DNA of 64,000 bases from Symbiodinium natans (GCA_905221605.1 CAJNDS010002083.1:368287-432286); one strand, 5' to 3'. Shown: positions 33,401 through 44,391, counted from the stretch's first letter. A program made the numbers and translations. The notes: generated from the sequence alone by a model not told the origin.

Positions 33401-36400
33401 GACGTGGAAACGGAAGGCGAGTCCGCGCAGCAGCGTCTACTCTCAGCCCGTCGACGTGGTGGATATAGCTCCTCTACCTCGACCACCCGTCGACGACGCT
33501 CTCCCCCTGCACCAGCTACGACTCGGAGAAGGCGAACTCCTTCGGCACCGTCAGCATACAGCACTCGTCGCAGAGCTACTCCGACCACGCCCCGGCGCCG
33601 AGCAGTTCGCCGGAGAGCACCTCCTCCGCCACCTCCGCCAGTAACAACTTCCCGGCGCCGAACCCTTGGCATCGACGGTCAGTCTCATACCATGACTCCA
33701 CGGCGCAGGCGAGCTCCAACTCCCACTCCTTCTCCCACCATCAGTCCCCGGCGACGGGCTACGCCTACACCGACTCCGACGCCTTCGCCAACTCCCACTC
33801 CCACACCCACGCCAACCCCGACTCCTTCGCCATCGCCTTCTACCACAACGAGGCGGAGGCGCAGTGTACCATATGGTTACACTAACAAAAACCAAGTGGC
33901 GAGCAACCACGGTGGTACGATGCCCCACCATACTTCCTACGGATACTCCGGCTCGAATGCTGTGTCAGCCAACCAGGAGACTAACGTGGCCATGTATGCT
34001 GCAGGAGCAGCGGCTGCTGCTGCAGTGGTGGGTGCTGGGGCGGCATATGCCTACAACAGCATGTATGGGGATGCATACGGCGATCACCGTCGTCGCCGAG
34101 CAAATTCTTTCGAACAGCCGGATCTTTGCACTGTGACAGCGCCTGGGGAGCGAAATGGTGACTTCATGGAGTGCCAGAAGTGCTACGACCACTACAGTGC
34201 AGACCTCAGTTCTCTTCCGGAAGGGTCTTACGGATGGGAGATTGTGGCAGTACCTGAGCTTGAGTTTGGCCTTAAGCTGGCCCGAATGCAGCGCCATTCC
34301 GATAGTATTCATGTTTTACGTAAGGCATCTCCAACTGCGTCTCTGCAAAATCTTGCAGCTTGGCTTATTGTGGTTCCGCCTGAGATTTTCCTTTCGGTTC
34401 AGAGTGAGCCATCCGAGGCAGCGGTAACCCAAAACCCTAAACCCTAAACCCTAAACTCTAAACCCTAAACCCTAAACCAAAGAGCCTCAACCAAGGCATC
34501 GACAGGTTAAGCGTGAACTAGGCCATGTCGGTTCTCAAGGCCCAAATCCTACAGCTGGACCCTTAACATTGTGATGTTCCCCCTTATACTAACAGTCCTG
34601 AATGGGGATTATAACAGGGGGCGTACGATAATCCCTATGAAGGACTGTTAGTATAAGGGGGAACATCCCAGCCTTAACCCCAAACCCTAAACCCTCACGA
34701 CCTTGGTCTCCAAAGCAGTGAGGTAGCACCGCAACGGGGTGCAGTTACAAGCCACCACAGAGCTTGAGCCGCGATGACCTGTCAGCCACAGGCTCTTCAG
34801 GGTTTAAGGTTCAGGTTTTGGCGTTTAAACAGTTTAGGGAGACAGGGCTCAGGGTTCGAAGTGTAGGGGGTTCGGCAGGAGAGTGTCGTCAGGCTTGTGA
34901 TGCTCATCAGCTAATCGAGGAGGTCCCACGCCAGAGCGATGGTATTTGAATGGAAGTATGCGGCAGTTCCATGTACATTGCCACGTTGTGATACGCTGCA
35001 CGAGAACTCGTGCAACTAGCATACACACTAGAAGCCTATTCCATACTTGCGTTTCGACTGTGCTGTTTCATCTTGCTGTACTGTGCGCTAGATCGATATT
35101 GTTGCGCTGCACGCTGCTGTGTAAGTCTGCAGGGTGCTAGGGTATGCACATGTATGCACTGTACATACTTGCTCTCTTATATAACCATCTCCCTGGCTAT
35201 GCTTCAGAGCATGACATCCCCAAAATGTGTAACTCGTGTGAGCACTATTCCCCATGGCTCAGGCTTTTGCTACATGCGGCTGTCTAGGTAACCTGAAGCA
35301 TGAGCCTTGCAGAGTTTCCTTGCAGGGTTCATCCCCAGCGGCTACACCTTTCCGCTCCGCGTCGTGTTCACCAACATCTCTGGCGCTGGAATTGTGACCG
35401 ATCCTCTGTCAGGCCTGTGCACCTTCGTGCCTTTTAAGTCGCACTGCTTCGTGTTGCAACTTCAGACGTTGAGCCCTACCTGCAAACGTTCAGGCGGCCT
35501 GTGCCCTCCGACGACTCCAGAGCAAGCAGATTTTGTTGAGACATTCAACAAAACCATGCGTCCCAGCAGCATCTTACTGAAATAGCTACAGACACTAGCT
35601 TCCACTGTTGCTTAATTATTCTATTGCAGGTTTCAGGATCTAGGGCTCACGGCCCAAGCTGAAGGCCTCGCTGCTTGTTGCCGTTGAGAACCTTTTGCCG
35701 TTCACATTGCTTACAAAGAGCACCACCACGGGGAACTCCGACCACCGACGTGCAGAGCAAGACGAAATTTGCATACGTGCTGAGGCCCTTCCACCACAAA
35801 CCCCCCAACACCCCGAAACCGCCGCCAAGACACTGGTTCAGACTTTCGTCAAACGCCCTCAGGCGTGTAAACTTGAAGCTCACACTTTCTAAGTGGGTGA
35901 GAACCCTCCCAATCCCCGAACGCTCGGGCTCCAGCAACTGTTCCTCATAGGATCCCTCACCCCTCACTGCACACCAGCCGTGCGGAGGATTTTATATCCC
36001 ACAAGAAGTCGCTTAAACCCTAAACCCTAAACCCTAAACCCTAAACCCTAAACCCCGCCCGAAAAGGAGTGAAGGGTTGTTAAAAAAAACCCTAAACCCT
36101 AAATCCTAAACCCTAAACCCTAAACCCTTAAACCCCTAAACCCTAAACCCTAAAACCCTCCCCACCTCGAGACTCCCCTCAAACGCCTTGAGGTCGTTCA
36201 AGCCGGAGCTGTTCCTCGTCCTGACCAAGCAGACTGCACTCCGTGTCCCGGAGCCATGTGCCTTGCTCTTATTTTAGTAAGGGATTGAGGGATTTAGGGA
36301 TTTAGGGATTTGGGGATTTAGGGATTCAGGGATTCAGGGATTTAGGGATTTACAGACTTTTCCGCAGGGTTCAGGATGTGAGATTTGAGAGTCCTTGACC

Positions 36401-36769
36401 CTGAGAGACCCCTTGGAATCCTAGGTGACACAGACACATCGACCACCTGCCGAAGCAGCTCAATCTGCTATGCCAACAACTCGGTCTGCGTGGACGGAGT
36501 TTGCCTTTGTGACACAGGCTGGAACCTCTGATGGCCAAAATAAAAGCAGAGAGCGCACATGGTCCAGAAACGCGCCAATTTTGCCAACCCTACCTCTGAG
36601 ATCCTCTGAGCACCCCTGGGTTTCCCAGCCCTTATCGAAAAGCCGTGTTGCAGGCTACTGCTGGGACGGGTACACCTGTCAAACGCAGGGCCTGACAAGT
36701 GGAACACAGGGCTCGGTGTTCAGTCTGCTGACCTTGCTGGCCATCCTGCCTCCTGGCCAAATGGAATAG
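33401..36769 (+). CDS. Arg/Thr/Pro-rich membrane-anchored protein with Cys and EGF-like segments
   Basis: Exon 33401-34198 follows GGAG|G and ends at a GC donor. It reads RRLLSARRR, RRRRSPP-type and TPTPTPSP repeats (about 160 residues), a spacer with SYGYSG, then a hydrophobic Ala/Gly helix AMYAAGAAAAAAVVGAGAAY (about 33985-34060), a basic stretch DHRRRR, and a Cys motif FMECQKCYDHYS. Exon 35326-35412 encodes FIPSGYTFPLRVVFTNISG, AGIVTDPLSG; after a GC-AG intron (35413-35493), GLCPPTTPEQADFVETFNKT. Exon 36425-36516 (CRSSSICYANNSVCVDGVC) joins 36654-36769 across a GC-AG intron to complete an EGF-like CLCDTGYCWDGYTCQ, then a hydrophobic tail VFSLLTLLAILPPG and TAG, possibly a lipid-anchor signal. 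It resembles repeat-bearing surface proteins of dinoflagellates. The first exon is missing, and one gene rather than two is inferred. Confidence 0.6.
34433..34487 (-). repeat. Interstitial CCCTAAA tract in intron
   Basis: About seven CCCTAAA units in the large intron after the exon ending at 34198. Confidence 0.95.
34568..34671. mobile_element. MITE family A, copy 3, 26-bp perfect TIRs
   Basis: The best-preserved copy. Left TIR 34573-34598 (GATGTTCCCCCTTATACTAA...) is perfectly complementary over 26 bases to 34642-34667 (...TTAGTATAAGGGGGAACATC). CCTTAAC is repeated directly outside at 34561-34567 and 34672-34678. It sits within an intron of the surface-protein gene, so it is tolerated by splicing. 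Confidence 0.85.
36014..36160 (-). repeat. Interstitial CCCTAAA tracts
   Basis: Two CCCTAAA runs separated by about 30 bases. A G-strand GGGATTTA octamer array follows at 36284-36352, making a loose inverted pair. Confidence 0.93.
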
Positions 36770-38142
36770 TTTATTTGCGTCTGTCCACAACTTACCCAAA
36801 AAGGATACTGCTTTTGGACTACACCTTGCCAGGCTGCGGCGAGCTGTACATCTTTGAAAAGTTTGAAACCTTGAGTGCATATGGGTGTCTCTGTGCAGGG
36901 GTCCTGTTCCCGAAATTATGGGAATCTCTTTGCCACGTGCCCAGGAGAAGCTTAGGGCCTAATTAGGCCTAGGGAAGCCATGAATGCTTATGAGGCTGGC
37001 AAGGGGGGGAGCCCTCAGAGAGAGAACCTTCGTAGGGCGTTCAACATGCCCCTGATGGCAGTCTGCGCTTGGTCGGCTGAGCACTCTGCCGGCCATCCCA
37101 GCGAATACCATATCTCGGGCTACGGTGCTCTCTGTGCTATCTGAAAACAACATAAGGCTCTTGCAAGATAGATGCAGTCAATCCTTCATCGGCTAGTCCT
37201 CTCGGAAGAGTTCCTCATAGTCTGCCAGAGGCACCGTAGTCGACAAGGGACTAGGGGCTGCTGTGTACTGAACCACTGCACTCCGTGTTTTCCGTAAATG
37301 TCCGAGGCGCGCTTTCGCGGCACTGTCAGATACATTCGCGCTTTGTACAATGGTCCAGACAGCATAGCCATTGGGCCCCGAACCCTAAACCCTAAACCCT
37401 AAGCCCTAAACCCTAAACCCTAAACCCGAAACCCTAAACCCTAAACCCTAAACCCTAAGCCCTAAACCCTAAACAATAAACCCTAAACTCTAAACCCTAA
37501 ACCCTAAACCCTAAGCTCTAAACCCTAAACTCTAAATAGGTCCATAACCATCACCGTTGGGGAGAGATGGTCGGATACATGGTTTCGTGAATTTGGGCGG
37601 TGCTGCCATGCTGCGACTCTGGTATCCGAATTCAATCTGAAGGCCACTGCAGGCCTCGGCGGAAGCCTGGGCAAAAAAGCTTGGCCACGGCTCAGGTTTC
37701 GGGATGTTGAGTCGTTACAGCACTCGTCTTCGAGGCACAGGGTTGGCTTGCCGTGGATCGTCGTGGGATGCTTAGCGGCGTAGCGAGATGAGAGCCTTTG
37801 GGGGAGGAAGGCCTTCTTTGCCGGGATGTCCACTACTTCCCTTGGTTTCGGGAAGCCAGTAATTATCAGCACAAACAATCTTGGGTGGTGTCAGTGTTTA
37901 AGGCCCTCTGTCTTCCTTTTGCCAGTTGAATGAGAAGAAGGAGGAGGAGGACATGTCAGGGGCACCCCAGCATTTCGTGGAGGCCGGTGAGTGCTTGAGG
38001 TTGGGTTAAATAAATAAATAAATAAATATATATATATATATATAAATATGTATATATATATGTATATATATATAGTAGTATAATGTAATATCATATAATT
38101 GCATGGAATGACACATGCATACACGCACGCATGTATGCATAA
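36770..38142. other. Spacer with long CCCTAAA array and TA repeats
   Basis: A short frame after CAG at about 36898 (GSCSRNYGNLFATCPGEA) could be an orphan Cys exon. The main content is a CCCTAAA array of about 155 bases (37379-37537) with many one-base variants, and a TA-rich run at 38010-38080. No other exon seen. Confidence 0.5.
37379..37537 (-). repeat. Long interstitial CCCTAAA array
   Basis: About 22 units, most perfect, with variants CCCTAAG, CTCTAAA and AATAAA: the longest C-strand run in the window. Confidence 0.95.
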
Positions 38143-38310
38143 ATGATTGTAGAAAAACATGTGACACTAGGTCTGCTGCTATGCATTCCTTGCAAACGTT
38201 GTTTGTATGTTGGGCCAGCATGCCGCATCGGCAAGGACGCACATGTGTTTTGCTTGCCACATAAGCCGGACATGCCCGCCTCTAAGTGCGAGTACTACTG
38301 CCAACAGTAA
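38143..38310 (+). CDS. Small Cys-rich open frame (55 aa)
   Basis: ATG to TAA, encoding EKHVTLGLLLCIPCKRCLY, then PACRIGKDAHVFCLPHKP and SKCEYYCQQ. Seven Cys in 55 residues and a hydrophobic start suggest a secreted peptide or, more likely, the last exon of a Cys-rich protein with the first residues read from intron. No family recognised. Confidence 0.35.
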   Translation: MIVEKHVTLGLLLCIPCKRCLYVGPACRIGKDAHVFCLPHKPDMPASKCEYYCQQ

Positions 38311-38497
38311 GAACAATCAACATCATCGTCGTAGTAGGAATAGTGATGATTCAATAAGTTTGCCACGGGAGAAAAGGTAGAAGTGGTTTACTGTGCGGCG
38401 TCTCTTATTCCGTGCTTTTTGCTTTGCAAAATGTTGTGTCATGAGTCTATATGCAAAGTGCATAGGTCTCGGCCCGAGCACGGTTTGATGTTTCCCC

Positions 38498-38968
38498 TTG
38501 CTTGGTTTCACCGGTTGCTGTGCTCACCTCATAGCCGTGCGATTCTCTGCTCCTCCAGCTGCAGCACGGGAGACCGGGTGCGCTGTGCAGCCTCACAGAG
38601 GCTTGCCTTATGGCGACGAAGCAGAAATGGGCCGGCGCATGACCCCGCCCTTTGGTCTGGGCAGCCAGGGGATGCTTACTTTGCTGCTTCGCCGACTGCC
38701 TCAAGAAGGGAGACCTTATGACGTCGTTTCTCCTCCCCCTGACTTCACAGAGAGAAGCATGGCGGCTCTCCGCAAGTACAAGCTGGACACGGCATGTCGT
38801 TCACGGCAGCACTGGACTCGGCACAGCAGCGCTGGCAGCACGTGGAGCTGTACTGACTTCAGTGAGTTGCAGTCCCTCACGGGGCCATATTGTACCGTCA
38901 TGGCCCGCGCAACTGACTGCTGCTTTGCGTGCTCCTGCAGAGGGAGCGGGATGGTTGTTGTTTGCTGA
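38498..38968 (+). CDS. Hypothetical open frame
   Basis: A + frame of about 156 codons without ATG (first codon TTG). Its middle looks protein-like (EMGRRMTPPFGLGSQGML, DFTERSMAALRKYKLDTA) and its end is Cys-rich (TDCCFACSCRGS). All three + frames and one minus frame are open for long stretches here, so coding frame and strand are uncertain. Confidence 0.25.
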   Translation: MLGFTGCCAHLIAVRFSAPPAAARETGCAVQPHRGLPYGDEAEMGRRMTPPFGLGSQGMLTLLLRRLPQEGRPYDVVSPPPDFTERSMAALRKYKLDTACRSRQHWTRHSSAGSTWSCTDFSELQSLTGPYCTVMARATDCCFACSCRGSGMVVVC

Positions 38969-40485
38969 AAGGATCTCTTGCCAATGTGCAAGATATCTCC
39001 TCAGTTGGCTCTGTCTCACAGGATGGAGATATATGAAGATATAAAACCGCAGTTCCCGTAGCATGCTATATCATTTCGGCTTACGAGACGTACAGCCACC
39101 TCAAGCTAGTACGGATGTGATACCCAGTTGCTTTGGACGAGTATCATACACGACCTTATGTGAGTCTTGCGGATGATGGGAAAATGCGCATTATTCTTGA
39201 CACATGATAACCATGTTGGGAGACCTGTGGGAACATTGAGAACGAACAGCCTGTTGGAAGGTCTCAGGAAATAGTGACAAGATATTCAGTATTCTGGGTC
39301 CCCGGGACTTACAGTAAATGATGTTTTCGCACCATCCTACGTGCTGGAATACTTCCTAGTCTGATTTTCGAGGCTTACCATCCTTCCTTCTCCGTTATCT
39401 GTGTTTGATATACAATACATATACCCTATATACATACATGCTGCGGGTACTCCAAATCATTCTCTTTGCATTTTCACAGGAGGCAAGCCCCGCGCCAACA
39501 AACTCCAATAGGTAATGCTTAAACATTAAACCCGAAACCTGCAAACCTATAGAGTTAAAACCCGGGAGGGCTATCCCTGTGAGGGGTTTAGAGATAAACC
39601 TTGAAAAATACCCTGAGCCTTTAAGCCCTATAGGGCTTAATGGTTTACAAACCTAAGGTCTCGGCATGTCTACCTTCAGCGCCTTTGGGCTTAAAACCTG
39701 TGAGCCTTTCTGGGCCCTACGGGGTTTTGGGGTTCCGACTCTAAAGGGTGTAGGGTTAGCGGTTAACGTTTTTGCATTTTCGCAAGAGGCAAGCCCTGCA
39801 AAAGTTGGCTCTACGCCAATAAGTAATGCTTAGACCTTTAACCCGATAGGGCTAACCCCGTGAGGGTTTTAGAGATAAACCCCGAAAAACCCTAAACCCC
39901 AGGCCGTTTCAATTGAAACGGCCAGAATAGAGACGATCCCATATGCATGATTACGAGGTGTCTCGAAGGTCTTGGATGAATGACTGGTTGTGTTCATTGC
40001 AAAGCATTTGGAACTGTTTCATTGTGGGAAAAAGATACGAAAATCATTGTGGGAAAAAGATACGAAAACGGTGGATCTTTGTGGGGGGGGGGGGGGGGTA
40101 CCATGTATAGATACACACACACACACGCACACACGCACACGCGAGGCCTACATAGATAGGGCTGGCATTGTATCTTTGGTATGAGGCGGAGGGGTTGCTT
40201 TTCAAGCTGGGGATTGGGTGTGGGTTGTGAGCTATGAAGTGGGATTGGCTTTTCGGATTTGCACGTCTCGGGGCTCCGGGTTTAAAGGGCCTTTACAAAG
40301 AACATACCGGTCACTGGTGGCCTGCGCCTGTCACTAGAGCTTCGCCTCAACATTTCAACAGGATCGAATCTACCCCAACACCTTAAGGTCCCAAAGCCAG
40401 CTATCCCAAACCTTAATGTCCTGCACTGACCTTGGATCCAACTAGCCCGAGACCGCCTTAGCCGTCCATCCCCGAAGCCTTTCAG
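38969..40485. other. Spacer with a diverged direct duplication
   Basis: No convincing exon. A block starting TTTGCATTTTC.CA.GAGGCAAGCCC and ending TTTAGAGATAAACC occurs at about 39467-39605 and again at about 39767-39885. A 26-base tandem repeat (CATTGTGGGAAAAAGATACG) lies at 40019-40068, a G run at 40082-40098, and an AC microsatellite after it. Confidence 0.55.
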
Positions 40486-40647
40486 GTGCGCCTGGTTAAA
40501 AGCGCAGAGGTCATTCCGACGAGGAGCTTCGTGAAGTCTTTCAGTGCGAGAAGTCAACGTAGGCTCGGGAACCTCGGTAGCTTAGATGAACAGTTCTTTA
40601 ACATCGTGGTGCTTTTTGTTGTTTTGTTGTTCATCGTGCACTTTTGA
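40486..40647 (+). CDS. Terminal exon with C-terminal membrane anchor
   Basis: Follows CTTTCAG|G, preceded by C/A-rich intron-end sequence. It encodes VRLVKSAEVIPTRSFVKSF, ARSQRRLGNLGSLDEQ and a 17-residue hydrophobic end FFNIVVLFVVLLFIVHF immediately before TGA. The basic, hydrophilic stretch followed by a terminal helix is the layout of a tail-anchored protein (as in SNAREs), but no SNARE heptads are visible upstream, so no family is assigned. A minus-strand frame overlapping it is judged a shadow. Confidence 0.42.
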   Translation: MRLVKSAEVIPTRSFVKSFSARSQRRLGNLGSLDEQFFNIVVLFVVLLFIVHF

Positions 40648-40884
40648 AGCTTCTCTTGTCATGGCTTTTGAGTCATCAAGTCGAGCCTGTTTTTTCTCAT
40701 TGCAGAAGATGTTCAGGCCTTGGGTGCCCGAAAGCCCTTGTTTCGTATCAGCTGCCACCCCAAAGTGCCTGTCGGATGCGGTGTTGAGTCTCAGCCTTGA
40801 CAGCTCCAGATTCCAGAACCTTCCACACCATACTTGGCTGGACTTGTAGTACCCAAATTCATAGTTTGTTAACAGCATTTAGCA

Positions 40885-41073
40885 GCAGAAGAAGTACAGA
40901 GAGCAATACAGCCAACTCAAGATTTTCAGCTACCACAAGCACCTCAACGTTATCTGCAGAAGTTTCAGGCTAAAGGGTTTGAGATCTACAAACCTAAACT
41001 TGGAGACCCGTACGACAACGTGACAGTAACATGTACAATGCAAGGATGTTTCATAAGAGGCTTAGGGCTGTAA
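40885..41073 (+). CDS. Hypothetical exon (GrpE-like hint)
   Basis: Open from a TAA at 40870, ending TAA at 41071. Encodes EEVQRAIQPTQDFQLPQAPQ, YLQKFQAKGFEIYKPKLGD and PYDNVTVTCTM. The pattern KF...G...Y.P..GD.YD recalls the GrpE segment with FG.E...P..GD.FDP, but the following histidine region typical of GrpE is absent. It may instead be an exon of the tail-anchored gene upstream. Confidence 0.3.
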   Translation, partial: AEEVQRAIQPTQDFQLPQAPQRYLQKFQAKGFEIYKPKLGDPYDNVTVTCTMQGCFIRGLGL

Positions 41074-41324
41074 GAAACTCACGTTTACTTATGGTTGAAT
41101 TTTCTTCAGTGAGCGAACGACCATCCTTGCTGGGATGAGAATACCGCCTCAGGGAATATGGATAATGTAATCTATTGTTGTCCCCTTGGTCGTAGTGATA
41201 TTCGTGGGGGGGGAGGGGTAGGGGGGAGTACAGAGGTGTTTGCAGGGTGGTTTTAACCAAAACTGGTGAGGGTTCTGCCTCGACATGTCAGCGGGAGGGG
41301 ATACAACTCTGGGCCCTGAATGCC

Positions 41325-44300
41325 ATGGACCCTTCGGTGAAAGAGCTCTTGCAGCGCCCCGAGAATCGCGTGTGTGCCTGGGCCTGCTGGAAGGATTGGT
41401 GGGCTTGGAGTTGATCTGGGCTGGACCTAAATTGTTAGGACCCTTGCTCGTACTCCAAGCTATAAGGAAGACAAGAATGAGACCCCAAACGGGATGAGGG
41501 GATTGGGACTTGCAGAGGCCTCGTCCTCTTGTGGCAGTGCCTAGGACCTAGGAGAATGTGGGCATTGCTTTCCAGGCCGAAGAGGGCAAAGCCTCCCAGA
41601 CTAGCCCTTGGTTCCCCACTCCATGTAATGTAACGCGCTGTAGGGCCTCTTTTGCGCTACCACAGGTAGCCCTCCTATCTAAGGTGGCAAATCGCCTTTG
41701 GTATCGATATTTTCTTTATGACATGATGAAAGACTTCTCTTGCAAGGGCATGCAGAGACGAACACGGAGTCTAAACCACCCCCATTTATGATTCAGGGCT
41801 TGAGAGCCTCAGGAACAACTCCTTCGTCGTGTAGAGACTTTGAACCCCACATATGAAGTGTTTAGGGTCAGGGCTTACCTAGAGACTAGTCTGATGTAGT
41901 TCTTTTCCAGGTTCCTTGTGCTGAGTGGTTCCCTATAAAGTCCTACCGTGCACCACCCCAACGGAAACTACACTGGAGCCCTTCAACAGCGTGTAGGCGC
42001 TCCATGTTTCAAGCAGAGAAACCAGGTGCCGACTGTGGTGAGCGCGCGCCGCGCTGGTGCAGCATCAACCTTGGGGTGATCCTCTGTGCCGAGTGCGCCT
42101 TGGATTCGGGCTTTAGGGCTTCGGGCCTTAGGGTTGAGGACCGGGCCGTTTAGGGTTTAGGGTTCAGGGTCTAGGGTCTAGGGTTTAGGGTTTGGGTTTA
42201 GGGTTTAGGGTTTAGGGTTTAGGGTTTAGGGTTTAGGGTTTAGGGTTTAGGGCTTCGAGCCCGGGAGTTTGCAGGACTTGGGCCTGAGGCATTCTGGCGG
42301 AGTGGGGGTTTTCCAATCTGTCTTGAACCCCGTAGGGTGCGGGAGGATGGCCGGGGCACTGCCCGCGCGACCTAAAGAGCTCAACATTAAAAGGCCCGGA
42401 CTCGAAGAGTTGTGGGTTGAGGGGTTGATATAAGGGGTATATAATGGGGTCCCCTTTTGAGGGCCCCTACTAAGGGACCCTGTGCTGGAAATACCCTATA
42501 AGATAGGGGTGCTTAAGACAAGGGCTGGTACTCCCCGGAGCAGGCGCTGGCATACACCGCAAGCTGGGAACCCACATCTCCTTCGTGCAGAGCTTGAGCC
42601 TCGACTCGCTGAAAGACGAGTGGGCTTCGTGGGCTGCAGCCAGGGGTTAGGCTTAGGGTTTAGGGATCAGGACTTAGGGTTTAGGGTTTAGGGTTTAGGG
42701 TTTAGGGTTTAGGGTTTAGGGGACAGAGATTGCTTCGGAGTTTCCTTTCTTGAGCTACTGGGGGCCTTGCACAGACTTCGAGGGCCACCAACATGCCAGG
42801 GCTGTATGGGCATTTGGGTAATTGGGAGGTCTTTGGCCCAAGGCATACTAAAACTTCAAATCCCGGGCCCTAGATCACAAAGCCCCTAACCCAGACTCTT
42901 AGGCCCTCACTACGAAAGGACAGGAAGGGAGCAATCGAGAATCTTGTGCTGCAGTGTTTTCCTGATTCCCTGCCCCCCCCCCCCCCCCTCCCCCTTCAAA
43001 CAAAAGACCAGTTGCCATTTAGCTGCGAAAGGACGCCCCTGTCAGAGTCCTCCTCCCTAGGCCCTACACTCTAAACCCTGAACCCACCCAACCCAAACCC
43101 CAAACCCCAAACCCGAAACCCTAAACCCGAAACCCGAAACCCGAATTCCCTAAACGCTAAACCCTAAACCCCAAACCCTAAACCCCAAACCCCAAACCCC
43201 AAACCCCAAACCTGAAGGTCCAACAGCTCCTCTCACGGGGGAACGCCGCTGGGGCCGAGCGATTCGAAGCGGCTTTGCCCCAGTCCTGGACGAAACCAGA
43301 GGCAGATGTTTGGGGTTTAGGGTTTGGGGTTTGGGGTTTAGGGTTTCGGGTTTAGGGTTTAGGGTTTGGGGTTTAGGGCTTAGCGTTTGGGGTTTGGGGT
43401 TTGGGGTTTAGGGTGCGTGTTCTTTTCTCTTCCCCAAAGGGGGTAAGAATGGGCTTATGGGCTTTGGGGTTGAGAAGTGTCGAGGGCTCGTTACAGGGTT
43501 CTTAAGGTTACATACCTTGAACGCCCCCCTCCCTCCCGTAAGAACCCTCAAAGCGAGGATGCGGATTCGAGGTTTCTTCTTCAAGGATTCGGTCCATACC
43601 CTAAACCCTAAACCCTAAGCCCTAAGCCCTAAGCCCTAAGCCCTGAGCCCTGAGCCCTGAACCCTGAACCCTAAACCCTAAACCCTAAACCCACCCCCAA
43701 ACCTTCAGCCTCAGGCTCTCAGCACCGGAGGCGACCGCATCGATGCCAGAAGCGGGTACCATCTTGCTTCTCGACCTGCATCCCTAGAAGCCAACAATCC
43801 CGAAGCAGCACCGGGAGAAGCCCGCAAAGAGGAACCCGAAAACTTAGTGGCTGTCAGGGCTTCGGATTGAGGATGGCTCGTCTAGGCTGGCATACTTGGT
43901 TTCGGGGTTTTAGGGGGAATGGAGGATGAGGGTTCTTCAGTTTTTGAGCTCAGAATGCTAGAATCAAGATCAGGTTTTCAGGACTCAGGGTGCAGGTGTT
44001 GTGCTAAGCTCGTGGAACATGTGTGGCTGCTTGCTTGATCGAGCTGCTGGTCGTTTGTGCGTGCCTGGCTCGGATCTCTGGTGCCATTCTTACGGCATGG
44101 CATGCGAGCTGCACAGGCTCAGATGGGGTTGCCGGGTTTGAGGTTGCTGGTTTTGGTCCTTAAGAGGCCAGCGCATCGGCCGGCAAACCCCTAAAATCCC
44201 AAACCCTCACGTACCACGTGCGGTACATCTCCTCATATGCCGCGGTCACACTTTCTCGTAATGCCACCATCGTGAGCCTCCTGTGAACTCAACAAAAATG

Positions 44301-44391
44301 GCTCTGAATTGGTGCCAGCTGCTAGCCGCAAACCCCCGATTTCCAGGAACAATATATCAGGGCGAAGTACGAGCACCAGCTCTTTGCGAAA
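41325..44391 (+). CDS. ArfGAP-domain protein, SMAP/AGD5 type
   Basis: Five exons, with phases that join exactly, give a whole ArfGAP domain: 41325-41373 (MDPSVKELLQRPENRV, ATG kept because the fit to the family starts here), 42026-42094, 42544-42623, 43218-43301 and 44347-44391. The zinc finger is CADC, 16 residues, CAEC, ending CAECAGIHRKLGTHISFVQS; the catalytic Arg of GIHRKLG is present. The rest follows the family: SLSLDSLKDEW, LLSRGNAAGAERFEAALP, SWTKPE, EQYIRAKYEHQLFAK. ArfGAPs stimulate GTP hydrolysis by Arf GTPases on Golgi and endosomal membranes. Introns are 652, 449, 594 and 1045 bases; the first has a GT donor, the next three GC. Only the domain is recovered; downstream exons for the C-terminal region were not found. 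Confidence 0.92.
42147..43693. repeat. Telomere-like arms inside ArfGAP introns
   Basis: G-strand TTTAGGG runs at 42147-42251 (intron 2) and 42655-42721 (5' part of intron 3); C-strand CCCTAAA/CCCCAAA at 43066-43213 (3' end of intron 3, reaching within a few bases of the acceptor); G-strand TTTGGGG/TTTAGGG at 43312-43412 (5' end of intron 4); C-strand at 43598-43693. The 84-base exon 43218-43301 is thus tightly enclosed by complementary repeats. Confidence 0.93.
42974..42990. repeat. C homopolymer
   Basis: A run of about 17 C near CCCCCTT; similar C runs lie at about 15328, 20369, 48447, 52040, 63138 and 63545. Confidence 0.9.

Noticed and set aside
37379..37537. True chromosome end
   Set aside because: The CCCTAAA array is internal, imperfect, and flanked by ordinary sequence on both sides; dozens of similar tracts occur in introns.
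40582..40878. Minus-strand frame of 98 codons, hydrophilic
   Set aside because: Overlaps the + terminal exon with a clear membrane tail and good acceptor.
41558..41791. Protein-like + frame (LLSKVANRLWYRYFLYDMM)
   Set aside because: Lies inside ArfGAP intron 1, whose ends are fixed by phase; kept as a warning that such frames occur by chance or as decayed sequence.
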